Notes: generated by a model from the sequence alone, not told the origin. DNA of 37,540 nucleotides from Spirochaetaceae bacterium (GCA_031282145.1 JAITEG010000260.1:1-37540); one strand, 5' to 3'. Shown: positions 8,138 to 15,735, counted from the stretch's first letter. Program-made: numbers and translations.

Positions 8138-9025
8138 TCACAGATATTTCGCGTTACGCCGTTCAATCGAACGGTAAAGCAGGTTAACCAAAACCAGGGT
8201 AAGGAAAACGGTCATAGTCGCCAAAGCCCCGGCTCTTCCGACATTATTCGCGCTGAAAATCTGCATATACACATAATAGGGCAGGGTGTAGGACCGGGTT
8301 CCCGGCCCTCCGGCGGTGGTCGTTAAAATCAGGCCGAACTCCTTAATTACAAACACCAAACCCAACATAATCGCAACCCGCAGGTGGTTCATAATAAGGG
8401 GCAGCTTAATCCGGAATATCCCTTGAATCCAATTAACCCCATCAATCCGGGTACAATCCAACAGGTCTTGATCCACCCCCTGTAATCCGGCGAGCAAAAC
8501 CAGGACGAAAAACGGCATCCACTGCCATGTGAATAGGGCAATAATGGTTGCCACGGGATGATAACTGATCATATCCACCGGAGTAAAGCCCAGGGCCTTG
8601 GAGATTACCCCATACCAGCCAAAGGTCGTATTAAAAATCGTGGTTTTCCAGATAACCCCGCTCGCGGTGGACATCACAAAAAAGGGCCCCAAAATAAGAG
8701 TCCGGGCGATATTAATCCCCGGCACATTATGATCAAACAAGAGGGCAAGCAGGAATCCCAAAAAAGAACATAACAGCAAGGTGACTCCGGTAATAAGAAT
8801 GGTTTGCCACAAAATACCGTAAAACGCCGGAAGTTCGGAAAAATTTTCAATCCGGAGAAAATAAAGATAATTTTCAAGTCCTGAGAAGGTCCGCGGGATA
8901 TCCGGTCTTGATAAATTCCAGCGCAGGGTGGAAAAAATAAGGGTCATTAAAAACGGAACCTGGGTCATAATTGCGACCACTACTATCGCGGGTACCAGAT
9001 ACCGGTAATCGGTTTTTCTTTTCAT
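8138..9025 (-). CDS. Carbohydrate ABC transporter permease, MalF type
   Basis: 295 residues with about six transmembrane segments. The EAA-like loop reads LLDCTRIDGVNWIQGIFRIKLP, with the conserved D-G pair. It pairs with the downstream MalG-type permease to form the membrane channel. Similarity in layout to SmoF/SmoG polyol transporters is inferred mainly from the binding protein and enzymes nearby. The start has a modest AAGGG site. Confidence 0.92.
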   Translation of the reverse strand: MKRKTDYRYLVPAIVVVAIMTQVPFLMTLIFSTLRWNLSRPDIPRTFSGLENYLYFLRIENFSELPAFYGILWQTILITGVTLLLCSFLGFLLALLFDHNVPGINIARTLILGPFFVMSTASGVIWKTTIFNTTFGWYGVISKALGFTPVDMISYHPVATIIALFTWQWMPFFVLVLLAGLQGVDQDLLDCTRIDGVNWIQGIFRIKLPLIMNHLRVAIMLGLVFVIKEFGLILTTTAGGPGTRSYTLPYYVYMQIFSANNVGRAGALATMTVFLTLVLVNLLYRSIERRNAKYL

Positions 9026-9116
9026 AATATAGCCCTTGTATTCCCCGGAACCCCGGGGAAAATTGAGTCGGGTTTAAACCCAGTAGTCTTTGAACCCAGT
9101 AATGTGGACACGAAAA

Positions 9117-9197
9117 ACCATCCGGCGTTTATAACCGGACGGTCCTGAGTATCTATAGGCAAACATCTCCGGAAAACCCGGCTGGGTCTCCGGAGAT
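9117..9197 (-). other. Stem-loops between binding-protein and permease genes
   Basis: An 8-bp perfect stem ATCTCCGG/CCGGAGAT (9165-9172 with 9190-9197) has an inner ACCC/GGGT stem. A second imperfect hairpin uses TCCGG/CCGGA (about 9117-9143). No T-run follows. Such structures after binding-protein genes commonly protect the upstream mRNA and lower permease expression (established for malE-malF); the role here is inferred. Confidence 0.6.
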
Positions 9198-9214
9198 ACT
9201 CGGAATACGGCGAT

Positions 9215-10587
9215 TTACTTTTTATAACCGCCGTCCCTCGCTACCGCTTCAAAAACCTGCTGGGTCCGCTGCAACGCCTGATCCAGGGTGATATTATCCA
9301 CCACATAATCGGCCAGATTCCGGGTCATAATATCCCCCGCGTCGGCAAATTCGGGAATAGCGATGTACTGCAAGCCCACATAGGGGACCGGGTCCAGACA
9401 GGGCTTGGTGAAGTCCATGCCTTCCAGGACTTTAAGGGTCGGCCCGGCATAGGGTACTGACGCATAGAAGGGCAGTTTGTACGTGGAGGACCGGGCCGCC
9501 GGTGGGATAGCCGAACCGGTCGGGTCATACTTATAGGCCAGCTGCACATAATCCTTGGAAGTCGCCCAGAGCATGAATTTAAAGGCCGCCTCCTTTTTGG
9601 CGGCGGTAGTTTTGGGGTTGATCCCCATAGTCCAGTTCCACAGCCACGCGGTGTTTTTCTGCAGCTTATCATGGGGCGCTGCCACATACCCGATCTTCCC
9701 TTTTACCTTGGAAGTGCTGTCTTCCAGCGGCGGGGCCAGGGAGGTCGCGTCATAGTAGATACCGCAATTGCCGGACGACATAAGCCCAATACACTCATTG
9801 TAGGTGTAGGACAGAATATCCGTCTGCCCCGCTTCCCGGAGGATCTTCTTGTACATTTCCCAGGCGTTCCGTTGTTCCGGCGTATTGACCGTGGCGTTCC
9901 ACTGCATATCAAAGAATTTACCGCCAAAAGCGTTTACCATGGTAACAAAGGGAGCGCCGCTCATACCCCAACCGGGGGTTCCGCGCATGGTGAAGCCCAC
10001 AATACCCCGGGCAGGATCGTGGATCTGCTTGGCCAGTTCATAGATCTGCTGCCAGGTGGGCTCATCGGGCATGGTGAGGCCCTTGGCCGCGAAGAGTTCC
10101 TTGTTATACATAATGAAGGAACTTTCCCCGTAGAAGGGGATCCCGTAGGCCTTGCCGTTGAGGGACACCGAGTCGAGCATCCCCTTGATGAGGTCCGGCC
10201 GATCATACCACGACTTTTCCTGGGCGGTGAGCTTGTCGAAGTAGGGTTCCAGGTTCTCGAGCCAGCCGTTCTTGGCCCAGGTCTGGGCTTCGTAGGGGCC
10301 GACGTAGAAGATGTCGTAGGTGGTGCCGCCGGTGGAGGCTTCGGTGGTGAGGCGCTGCCGGAGGTCGTTTTCAGGTAATACCGAAAGATTAACCGTGATG
10401 CCCGCCGCCTTGTACTCGGCTTGGGCGATCTTCGCCAATTGCTGGGAGATGTAGTTATTCGCCAGGGCAATATTTACCGTGACCGGAGAGCCCCCCCCCC
10501 CTGTTGGCCGCCGCCGGCCGCGAAAACCGGGGCGCCGAGAACCAGGAGCAATCCCAGAACCGCTAAAACCATGTTACTCTTTTTCAT
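9215..10587 (-). CDS. Polyol/sugar ABC solute-binding protein, disrupted by an 11-G tract (phase-variable or frameshifted)
   Basis: The start ATG at 10587 has GGAGG five bases upstream and encodes a signal peptide (MKKSNMVLAVLGLLLVLG, then APVFAAGGGQQ). Eleven G residues (10491-10501 on the plus strand) put this frame into a stop 18 bases later. The rest, from GSPVTVNIALANN through to 9215, continues in another frame. Twelve or nine G residues would restore one 457- or 456-residue protein. The mature part has an extracellular solute-binding fold, with DIFYVGPYEAQTWAKNGWLE resembling SmoE/MtlE-type polyol binders. First gene of the polyol operon. Real ON/OFF switching and a homopolymer sequencing error cannot be separated here. 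Confidence 0.85.
10491..10501 (-). repeat. Poly-G tract (11 G on the coding strand) inside the binding-protein gene
   Basis: Eleven consecutive C on the plus strand are eleven G in the mRNA, right after the signal-peptide codons. Tract length sets the reading frame: 9 or 12 is in frame, 11 is out. Poly-G tracts of this size slip during replication and drive phase variation in Treponema pallidum. Confidence 0.9.
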
Positions 10588-10641
10588 AAATGCCTCCAAA
10601 AACTTACCGGCTGTTACCGGATTAAAAATAGAACTTTACCT

Positions 10642-10671
10642 ATTATCTGTCGAGGAATTCGTAATTGTCAA
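10642..10671 (-). promoter_or_regulatory. Promoter of the polyol operon
   Basis: On the minus strand TTGACA (10666-10671) and GATAAT (10642-10647) are separated by 18 bases, 55 bases upstream of the binding-protein ATG. It lies downstream of the formamidase gene's presumed terminator, so the polyol operon has its own start. Confidence 0.72.
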
Positions 10672-10691
10672 CCTTTTTTATTAATTTAATG

Positions 10692-10748
10692 CTAAAAATC
10701 GACATACCAGAGGGTATGTTGTTCTCATAAGGTATAGTATTCGGGTTT
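10692..10748 (-). terminator. Terminator with dispersed 36-bp repeat, copy A
   Basis: Reading leftward, a 36-base segment (10748-10713) matches 34 of 36 bases at 30777-30812. Its end forms ACATACC-CTCT-GGTATGT, followed by CGATTTTT, a small rho-independent terminator. It lies 12 bases after the formamidase-like stop, so it should end that transcript. The element starts AAACCCG and contains CCTTATGAGAACAACATACC. Confidence 0.65.
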
Positions 10749-10759
10749 TATACCCTGCT

Positions 10760-11707
10760 CTACCCCAGAGCATCCGTCAAGGTTTTGTCCAGATAGGCGT
10801 AAGCGGTACAGGCCCCGGTGATCATTTGACAGATCTGAATTTTTATGCATTGTCCCGCCAGCATGTAGGCGTCCATAAAGGACAGGCGGTGGTCAACTTC
10901 TATCCGCTTGATCACGTCGTACACCGCGCCCCGGATAGCCGCCTCAATATTGTTCGGGACCGTACACACCGAGCCGATAAAACCGCCGCCGTCAATCTGG
11001 GGCAGATCAAAGTACCGGGGATCCCCTTGCTTGATCAACGCCGCCTGAAGGGTCACCACCCCGTCGGATTCGACAGCACACCCCAGGAGTTCGCCGTCCC
11101 CCTGTTTAGCGTGGAGGTCTCCCAGGGAGAGGAGCGCCCCCGGAACATTGACGGGCATCACCACGGTACTTCCCTTTTTGAGTTGGGGACAGTCTACATT
11201 CCCTACCATCTGTTTATTCGCTTCATAAGAAAGGATAGCCGTTTCTTTCATAGCCACACAGATAGTGCCGACAAAGGGTTCCGTGGAAACCTCAATGCGC
11301 CGGGAACCGATGGCAAGGGTAAAGGTATCCCCGGAAACATCGCAAAAACGGGTGTCCGGTGGAAAAACCTCCGGTACAAACCGGTTGGCAAAAAGCCCCT
11401 GTCCCGGCACATAGGTATAATACCCCTCGTTGCCGCTGTCGCCCAGGCGAATCTCCTCAATGGTTACCGCCAGCCGGTCCCCGATTTCGGCGCCTTCCAC
11501 ATATACCGGCCCGGTTACCGGGTTTGCCTGAACCTGCATCACCTCGTGGTGATCTTTAAACACTGGGCTATTATGGCTGAGGAACATATTGTCCGCCCGG
11601 ATGGTTTCCAGGCAAAAGGTTTCCCCCGGCGCAACCCTTAGCCGCGGCTCATTCCGGGCATCCACATAAAAATGGACATTTTCCCGCTCTCTGGTCAATT
11701 TCTTCAT
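10760..11707 (-). CDS. Acetamidase/formamidase family protein
   Basis: 315 residues, the normal family length. Recognisable blocks are SHNSPVFKDHHEV, then TGPVYVEGAEIGD, and MPVNVPGALLSLGDLHAKQG with DGELLG following. These are typical of the FmdA/AmdA fold that hydrolyses formamide or acetamide to ammonia and the acid in the cytoplasm. A GGAGGG site precedes the ATG. The gene lies downstream of tRNA-Leu on the same strand, probably co-transcribed, with a tRNA-linked element in between. The substrate is not decided by sequence; an ammonia-releasing role is the family expectation. Confidence 0.88.
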   Translation of the reverse strand: MKKLTRERENVHFYVDARNEPRLRVAPGETFCLETIRADNMFLSHNSPVFKDHHEVMQVQANPVTGPVYVEGAEIGDRLAVTIEEIRLGDSGNEGYYTYVPGQGLFANRFVPEVFPPDTRFCDVSGDTFTLAIGSRRIEVSTEPFVGTICVAMKETAILSYEANKQMVGNVDCPQLKKGSTVVMPVNVPGALLSLGDLHAKQGDGELLGCAVESDGVVTLQAALIKQGDPRYFDLPQIDGGGFIGSVCTVPNNIEAAIRGAVYDVIKRIEVDHRLSFMDAYMLAGQCIKIQICQMITGACTAYAYLDKTLTDALG

Positions 11708-11739
11708 ACCTGACCCTCCAGCCGCCTGCGAACGCTGAC

Positions 11740-11799
11740 GCGCACTTCCCTGTGCGCTTTTCCTCCCGCTGGTCGGCGCGTTCTCCGGTTCAAGTCCCC
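11740..11799 (-). repeat. tRNA-linked element after tRNA-Leu (anti-T-arm plus shared core)
   Basis: Reading leftward: GGGGACTTGAACC (11799-11787) is the exact reverse complement of the tRNA-Leu T-arm GGTTCAAGTCCCC. Then comes GGAGAACGCGCCGACC (11786-11771), a GGGAGG motif, and the hairpin GCGCACAGGGAAGTGCGC (11757-11740). The second half closely matches the element after tRNA-Thr. Function unknown. Confidence 0.7.
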
Positions 11800-11814
11800 A
11801 ATTACTCCCTAATA

Positions 11815-11850
11815 CAAAGGGGGTATCTGATTATCCAGATACCCCTTTGC
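11815..11850 (-). terminator. Long hairpin just downstream of tRNA-Leu
   Basis: CAAAGGGGTATCTG pairs with CAGATACCCC(C)TTTG across the loop GATAAT, a stem of about 14 bp with one bulge. No strong T-run follows, so it is a processing or partial termination signal rather than a sure terminator. It begins five bases after the tRNA 3' end. Confidence 0.6.
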
Positions 11851-11854
11851 CTTT

Positions 11855-11938
11855 TGCCCGGGGGGGGACTTGAACCCCCAAGCCCTTGCGAGCACTAGTA
11901 CCTGAAACTAGCGTGTCTGCCAATTTCACCACCCGGGC
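11855..11938 (-). tRNA. tRNA-Leu (CAG)
   Basis: 84 bases, class II with a variable arm. Acceptor GCCCGGG pairs with CCCGGGC. The anticodon stem CTAGT/ACTAG holds the loop TTCAGGT, giving anticodon CAG. The T-arm is GGGGGTTCAAGTCCCCC. The discriminator is A and CCA is not encoded. First gene of a leftward unit that continues into the formamidase gene. Confidence 0.96.
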
Positions 11939-11948
11939 GGATGCTGAC

Positions 11949-11978
11949 ACTATAGAACATTCTAAAATAAAAAGTCAA
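11949..11978 (-). promoter_or_regulatory. Promoter of tRNA-Leu
   Basis: Minus-strand TTGACT (11973-11978) and TATAGT (11949-11954) with an 18-base spacer, eleven bases before the tRNA 5' end. Confidence 0.75.
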
Positions 11979-12010
11979 CTATTAGGTAAGCAACAGGACA
12001 AAACAGGTCC

Positions 12011-12715
12011 TTACGCAATAGCCGTTTCCAGGGCGACCTCCATCATCCGGGTAAAGGTGGTTTGCCGCTCCTCGGCGCTGGTTATTTCGTGGGTGATAAG
12101 GCTGTCCGAAATAGTCAGTATAGCCAGGGCTTCCCGGCCGTATTTTGCCGCCAGGGTGTACAGTTCGGCAGTCTCCATTTCCAGGGCCAGGGCGCCGAAG
12201 CCGGCCCAAAGTTTCCATTCTTCCGGGTCTTCGGTGTAGAACATATCGGAACAAACCACATTCCCCACCTTGGGCTGCCAGCCCTTGGAAACCGCGATAT
12301 CATAGGCGGTCTTAAGCAGAAAAAAGTTCGCCGTAGGGGCAAAATTCCTTCCGTTAAACCGAATGGTATTGACGCCGGAATCGGTGGAAGCCGCCATGGC
12401 GAGTACTAAGTCCCGGACCTTTACCTGGTCCTGAATTGCCCCGGCGGTCCCTATCCGAATCGCCCGTTTAACCCCATAATCCCTGAATAATTCGTTAAGA
12501 TATATCGAAATTGAGGGAATTCCCATCCCCGTCCCCTGGACAGAAACCCGTTTCCCCTTATAGCGGCCGGTATACCCCAGAATATTCCGGACATCCGTAT
12601 ATAAATTGGGGGTTTCCAGGAAATTTTCAGCGATAAATTTGGCCCGCAGGGGGTCTCCGGGCAATAAAACAACCTCCGCAATCTCCCCCGCTTTAGCCGC
12701 GATATGAATAGACAT
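12011..12715 (-). CDS. deoD: Purine nucleoside phosphorylase, DeoD type
   Basis: 234 residues, the usual length of hexameric DeoD. It carries [16 protein letters not shown] for phosphate binding, [12 protein letters not shown], the nucleoside-contact [10 protein letters not shown] and the catalytic aspartate in LTISDSL. It cleaves purine (deoxy)ribonucleosides with phosphate to base plus ribose-1-phosphate for salvage, in the cytoplasm. A GGAGGG site precedes the ATG. The upstream region has a minus-strand TATAAT without a clear -35 box. It is the gene before tRNA-Leu on the same strand, but that tRNA has its own promoter. Confidence 0.96.
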   Translation of the reverse strand: MSIHIAAKAGEIAEVVLLPGDPLRAKFIAENFLETPNLYTDVRNILGYTGRYKGKRVSVQGTGMGIPSISIYLNELFRDYGVKRAIRIGTAGAIQDQVKVRDLVLAMAASTDSGVNTIRFNGRNFAPTANFFLLKTAYDIAVSKGWQPKVGNVVCSDMFYTEDPEEWKLWAGFGALALEMETAELYTLAAKYGREALAILTISDSLITHEITSAEERQTTFTRMMEVALETAIA

Positions 12716-12853
12716 AATCCCTCCTTAACCTTAAGTGTTGGAACAGCTTCCTCTTATTATAATAAAATTCCGATAAATTGGGAAACCTCCTCTAAAAATT
12801 TCAGTTTTTGCCGGTTTCCTTTCATAATTCCTCATTTTTCTGGTTGTTTCCCC

Positions 12854-12882
12854 TTGACATAATTTGGTTATTCTGGTATGTT
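12854..12882 (+). promoter_or_regulatory. Promoter of the tRNA-Thr/rpmG/tRNA-Trp/secE block
   Basis: TTGACA (12854-12859), a 17-base spacer and TATGTT (12877-12882), 29 bases before tRNA-Thr. No equally clear promoter is seen before nusG, so this may start the whole block. Confidence 0.78.
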
Positions 12883-12911
12883 CCTAGAACGTTATAAAAT
12901 GTGGTTTTTAT

Positions 12912-12984
12912 GCCCTTGTAGCTCAGTCGGTAGAGCACATCCATGGTAAGGATGCGGTCAGCGGTTCGATTCCGCTTGAGGGCT
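12912..12984 (+). tRNA. tRNA-Thr (GGT)
   Basis: 73 bases. Acceptor GCCCTTG pairs with TGAGGGC (with wobbles). The D-arm is GCTCAGTCGGTAGAGC, the anticodon arm CATCC-ATGGTAA-GGATG gives GGT, and the T-arm is AGCGG-TTCGATT-CCGCT. The discriminator is T and no CCA is encoded. Confidence 0.96.
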
Positions 12985-12991
12985 TGACCGA

Positions 12992-13053
12992 AAGCGGAGT
13001 CGAAGGGCGCGAACGCCGACCGTTAGGGAGGTAAGGCGCACAGGAGGTGCGCC
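12992..13053 (+). repeat. tRNA-linked element after tRNA-Thr
   Basis: AAGCGGAGTCGAA (12992-13004) is complementary in 12 of 13 positions to the tRNA-Thr segment TTCGATTCCGCTT. The core GGGCGCGAACGCCGACC (13005-13021) follows, with an internal GGCG-CGAA-CGCC hairpin, then GGGAGG and the hairpin GGCGCACAGGAGGTGCGCC (13035-13053). Same layout as after tRNA-Leu. Confidence 0.7.
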
Positions 13054-13104
13054 GCCAGTGAGCGCCTCGAAGAGAGGAGAATTTAAACCGGAAGGGGATG
13101 GATT

Positions 13105-13278
13105 ATGGCGAGTAAGAAGACGGCGGTGGAACTCATTGCCCTCCAATGCAGCGAATGTAAACGGAAAAATTACACTACCAAAAAGAACCGGCGGAATATG
13201 CAGGAAAAGCTGGAGTTGAATAAATATTGCCCCTTTGACCGGAAGCATACCCTGCATAAGGAAACGAAGATAAAGTAG
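13105..13278 (+). CDS. rpmG: 50S ribosomal protein L33
   Basis: 57 residues, the normal size. It reads [20 protein letters not shown] with the first CxxC of the zinc ribbon. In the second knuckle, [14 protein letters not shown], the usual CxxC is CxxD, so only three cysteines remain. L33 binds 23S rRNA near the E site. The ATG at 13105 follows AAGGGG. Placement between tRNA-Thr and tRNA-Trp, upstream of secE, is the conserved bacterial order. Confidence 0.95.
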   Translation: MASKKTAVELIALQCSECKRKNYTTKKNRRNMQEKLELNKYCPFDRKHTLHKETKIK

Positions 13279-13356
13279 AATTGTTCGGAAGCTTTGATTT
13301 CCAAACAAATTCTGCTAAAAAAACCGCAATTTCGCGGCCCTGGGGGAAGAAATTGC
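13278..13356 (+). other. Two successive stem-loops after rpmG
   Basis: The first (13278-13313) is an almost complete palindrome starting AGAATTGTT and ending AACAAATTCT. The second pairs GCAATTTC with GAAATTGC (about 13326-13356). No T-run is seen. They probably separate L33 mRNA from the tRNA-Trp precursor by RNase processing (inference). Confidence 0.45.
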
Positions 13357-13361
13357 ATGAT

Positions 13362-13392
13362 TTGTTCAAAAACCGACCGGGTTCTTGAACAA
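13362..13392 (+). repeat. Hairpin with AAACCGACCGGG loop, copy 2
   Basis: TTGTTCAA (13362-13369) pairs with TTGAACAA (13385-13392) around AAACCGACCGGGTTC. The loop core equals that of the hairpin at 2021-2051 while the stems differ. It ends 14 bases before tRNA-Trp. Confidence 0.5.
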
Positions 13393-13406
13393 GTCCAGTG
13401 TTTTTT

Positions 13407-13479
13407 AGGCCAGTAGCTCTAATGGTAGAGCGTCGGTCTCCAAAACCGAATGTTGTGGGTTCGAGTCCTACCTGGCCTG
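13407..13479 (+). tRNA. tRNA-Trp (CCA)
   Basis: 73 bases. Acceptor AGGCCAG pairs with CTGGCCT. The anticodon loop CTCCAAA gives CCA. The T-arm is GTGGG-TTCGAGT-CCTAC. The discriminator is G. Position before secE is the classic bacterial arrangement. Confidence 0.96.
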
Positions 13480-13507
13480 GGATTGAGGTTTTAGTGAAAA
13501 GAAAGGT

Positions 13508-13541
13508 CCAGGTAGGACTCGAAGGGTTCGACCCGCCGACC
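13508..13541 (+). repeat. tRNA-linked element after tRNA-Trp
   Basis: CCAGGTAGGACTCGAA (13508-13523) is the perfect 16-base reverse complement of tRNA-Trp positions 13460-13475 (T-loop, T-stem 3' side, acceptor start). It is followed by GGGTTCGACCCGCCGACC (13524-13541), carrying the shared CGCCGACC core. The GCGCACAGG tail seen after tRNA-Leu and tRNA-Thr is absent. Confidence 0.72.
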
Positions 13542-13627
13542 AATAGAGGGGATGATGTTGTCCAAAGCCAGATTCAAGACTAATCGGGGTTTGAACCTGA
13601 CTTATTTGAGCGCATAAAGAGGGTAAA

Positions 13628-13810
13628 ATGAACAACAAATTGGTTCAATTTATAAAAGAATCTTACGCAGAGCTTCGTAAAGTAGTATGGCCCAGCAGGG
13701 ACGATGTGGTCAGTTCTGTAAAGGTCGTTATTGTTTCTACGGTAATCTTTGCGGCGGTTTTGGGCTTGGTGGATGTGTTGCTTCTTCTGGGCGTACAGGC
13801 TATATTTTAA
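13628..13810 (+). CDS. secE: Preprotein translocase subunit SecE
   Basis: 60 residues, the short one-membrane-helix form. The amphipathic front FIKESYAELRKVVWPSRDD is the SecE signature, followed by a hydrophobic span (about residues 33-57). It clamps SecY in the inner membrane. AGAGGG precedes the ATG, and nusG follows after 12 bases. Confidence 0.96.
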   Translation: MNNKLVQFIKESYAELRKVVWPSRDDVVSSVKVVIVSTVIFAAVLGLVDVLLLLGVQAIF

Positions 13811-13822
13811 TAAAGGAAAAAC

Positions 13823-14380
13823 ATGGCGACGGGCTGGTATGTTCTCCATACCTATTCGGGATACGAGAATAAAATAGAAAAAACCATCCGTATCATGATC
13901 GACTCGGGGGAACTCGAAAAAGAAGTGGTTCGGGATGTAAAGGTCCCTTCTGAAGAAGTGGTGGAGGTCAAGGACGGCAAAAAGCGAACCTTGACTAAGA
14001 AATTTTTCCCTGGATACATCCTCGTGGAGCTGGATCTTCCCGATTCCGGTTGGAAGGTGGTTTGCTCAAAGATTAAAAAGATCCAGGGGGTTACGGGTTT
14101 TGTGGGAACCCCGGCGGATAAGAAGCCTCAGCCCCTCAGCGGGGACGAGGCCCGGGCAATTCTGCAAAAATCCGGGGAAATTAAGGGCGAACGTCCGGTC
14201 CGCTCCCGTCAGACCTTTGTGGCCGGGGAACAGGTTAAGATCATCGACGGTCCTTTTGAATCTTTTACCGGTACTATTGAAGAAGTGAACCAGGAGAAAA
14301 ATAAACTCAAGGTTATGGTCGGTATTTTTGGCCGAAACACCCCGGTGGAGGTGGATATCCTCCAGGTGGAAAAGCTGTAA
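13823..14380 (+). CDS. nusG: Transcription termination/antitermination protein NusG
   Basis: 185 residues, full length. The N-terminal NGN domain opens GWYVLHTYSGYENKI and contains KFFPGYILVEL; the C-terminal KOW domain has GEQVKIIDGPFESFTGTI. NusG binds RNA polymerase and links it to Rho or ribosomal protein S10. It directly follows secE. Confidence 0.97.
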   Translation: MATGWYVLHTYSGYENKIEKTIRIMIDSGELEKEVVRDVKVPSEEVVEVKDGKKRTLTKKFFPGYILVELDLPDSGWKVVCSKIKKIQGVTGFVGTPADKKPQPLSGDEARAILQKSGEIKGERPVRSRQTFVAGEQVKIIDGPFESFTGTIEEVNQEKNKLKVMVGIFGRNTPVEVDILQVEKL

Positions 14381-14405
14381 TATAAGTAAAAAGATAGAAG
14401 GCAGG

Positions 14406-14460
14406 AGTGAGAAGATTGTGGATAACAAAGCCCCTCTCTCCCAATTTCTAACTTCTCACT
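14406..14460 (+). repeat. Inverted repeat AGTGAGAAG/CTTCTCACT upstream of rplK
   Basis: A 9-bp perfect stem (14406-14414 with 14452-14460) encloses a pyrimidine-rich segment, CCCCTCTCTCCCAATTTCTA. Related purine/pyrimidine blocks occur at 29273-29362. It could be a leader structure of the L11-L1 genes or a dispersed repeat. Confidence 0.45.
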
Positions 14461-14534
14461 TACGATAAAGTAGGAGGGGGCCAAGGCCCCCGTTAGTCCG
14501 GCAGCGGCCGGGCATACTACAAAGGAGTACATGA

Positions 14535-14966
14535 ATGGCAAAGAAAAAGATAACCGCCATGATCAAGCTCCAGTGTCCCGCGGGCAAGGCCACTCCGGCC
14601 CCGCCGGTGGGACCTGCTCTGGGGCCCCATGGCGTCAGCGCTCCTCAATTCGTCCAGCAGTTTAATGACCGGACGAAAAGCATGGAGCAGGGACTCATTA
14701 TACCGGTGGTGATCACCGTGTATGCGGATAAATCGTTTACCTTTATCCTCAAAACCCCGCCGGCGGCGGTTTTGATCAAAAAGGCCATCGGCCTTGAAAA
14801 GGGTTCCGGCGAATCCCACAAAACCAAGGTCGGTAAGATCCCCCGGGCTAAACTTGAGGAAATCGCCAAATTAAAAATGGCCGATCTTTCAGCCAATGAT
14901 ATTGAAGGGGCTATGAAGATCATCGCCGGAACCGCCCGGTCCATGGGAGTAGAGGTGGAAAAATGA
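14535..14966 (+). CDS. rplK: 50S ribosomal protein L11
   Basis: 143 residues, the standard length. It begins [20 protein letters not shown] with the conserved proline-rich turn, and the C-terminal rRNA-binding domain has [12 protein letters not shown] and the end [11 protein letters not shown]11 forms the GTPase-associated centre with L10 and L12. Its stop overlaps the rplA start by four bases (ATGA), so the pair is translationally coupled. Confidence 0.97.
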   Translation: MAKKKITAMIKLQCPAGKATPAPPVGPALGPHGVSAPQFVQQFNDRTKSMEQGLIIPVVITVYADKSFTFILKTPPAAVLIKKAIGLEKGSGESHKTKVGKIPRAKLEEIAKLKMADLSANDIEGAMKIIAGTARSMGVEVEK

Positions 14967-15643
14967 AACGCGGAAAAAAATACCTCGAAAACCTCAAAAA
15001 ATACGATTCGACCCTTTCCTATGATATAAAATCCGCGCTGGATTTGGTTAAAACCTTTGCGCCCGCCAAATTTGATGAAACCGTGGACCTTTCGGTGAAA
15101 CTCAACCTGAAAAAAAGCCAATCCGTCCGGGATACGGTGGTGCTTCCCCATCAGTTCCGGGGGGAAAAGCGGATTTTGGTGTTCTGTAAGGCGGAGAAAG
15201 AGAAGGAAGCCCAGGATGCCGGGGCCACCTATGTGGGCGCCGAGGATCTTATCGAGAAGGTCCGGGGAGGGTGGCTTGATTTTGATGTGGCGGTAGCTAC
15301 CCCGGACATGATGAAAGATGTGGGTAAACTCGGTATGGTCCTGGGCCGCCGGGGTCTCATGCCGAATCCCAAGACCGGGACCGTTACCTTTGACCTTAAG
15401 GGCGCCCTTTCGGAACTGAAAAAGGGCCGGGTGGAATTCAGGGCCGATAAGACCGGGGTGGTACACCTCGCGGTGGGCAAGGTTTCCATGGACAGCGAAA
15501 AGGTCGCGGAAAATATCCGAACCGTGGTTACCGAGATTAAGCGGAAAAAGCCCGCCGACGCAAAGGGTGATTTTATCCGGTCCGTATCGGTGGCTTCCAC
15601 CATGGGGCCCGGGGTGTGGGTTTCCATAAAGGATGAAGACTAG
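14963..15643 (+). CDS. rplA: 50S ribosomal protein L1
   Basis: 226 residues, full length. The L1 hallmark region [12 protein letters not shown] and the [13 protein letters not shown] block are present. L1 forms the mobile stalk at the E site and in many bacteria represses its own L11-L1 mRNA. Coupled to rplK by a four-base overlap. Confidence 0.97.
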   Translation: MKRGKKYLENLKKYDSTLSYDIKSALDLVKTFAPAKFDETVDLSVKLNLKKSQSVRDTVVLPHQFRGEKRILVFCKAEKEKEAQDAGATYVGAEDLIEKVRGGWLDFDVAVATPDMMKDVGKLGMVLGRRGLMPNPKTGTVTFDLKGALSELKKGRVEFRADKTGVVHLAVGKVSMDSEKVAENIRTVVTEIKRKKPADAKGDFIRSVSVASTMGPGVWVSIKDED

Positions 15644-15712
15644 CCCGGCCTGGCCGGTACTTGGATTAACATGGGGTTGGCATTAACACCCCGGGTTAAT
15701 TCGATTTAATGT

Positions 15713-15735
15713 AAGCGGCGATGCCGCCGCTTTTT
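15713..15735 (+). promoter_or_regulatory. Attenuator-like hairpin in the rplJ leader
   Basis: AAGCGGCG (15713-15720) pairs with CGCCGCTT (15725-15732) around ATGC, followed by a run of T ending at 15735, directly before the GGAGAGG ribosome site. This looks like a rho-independent hairpin that could control L10-L12-RNA polymerase expression. A second dyad around 15676-15700 could be part of the L10-binding leader. Confidence 0.6.

Noticed and set aside
11781-11799. Plus-strand GGTTCAAGTCCCC read first as a decayed tRNA gene
   Set aside because: No other tRNA arm can be built around it; it is instead the inverted copy of the tRNA-Leu T-arm and is reported as part of that element.
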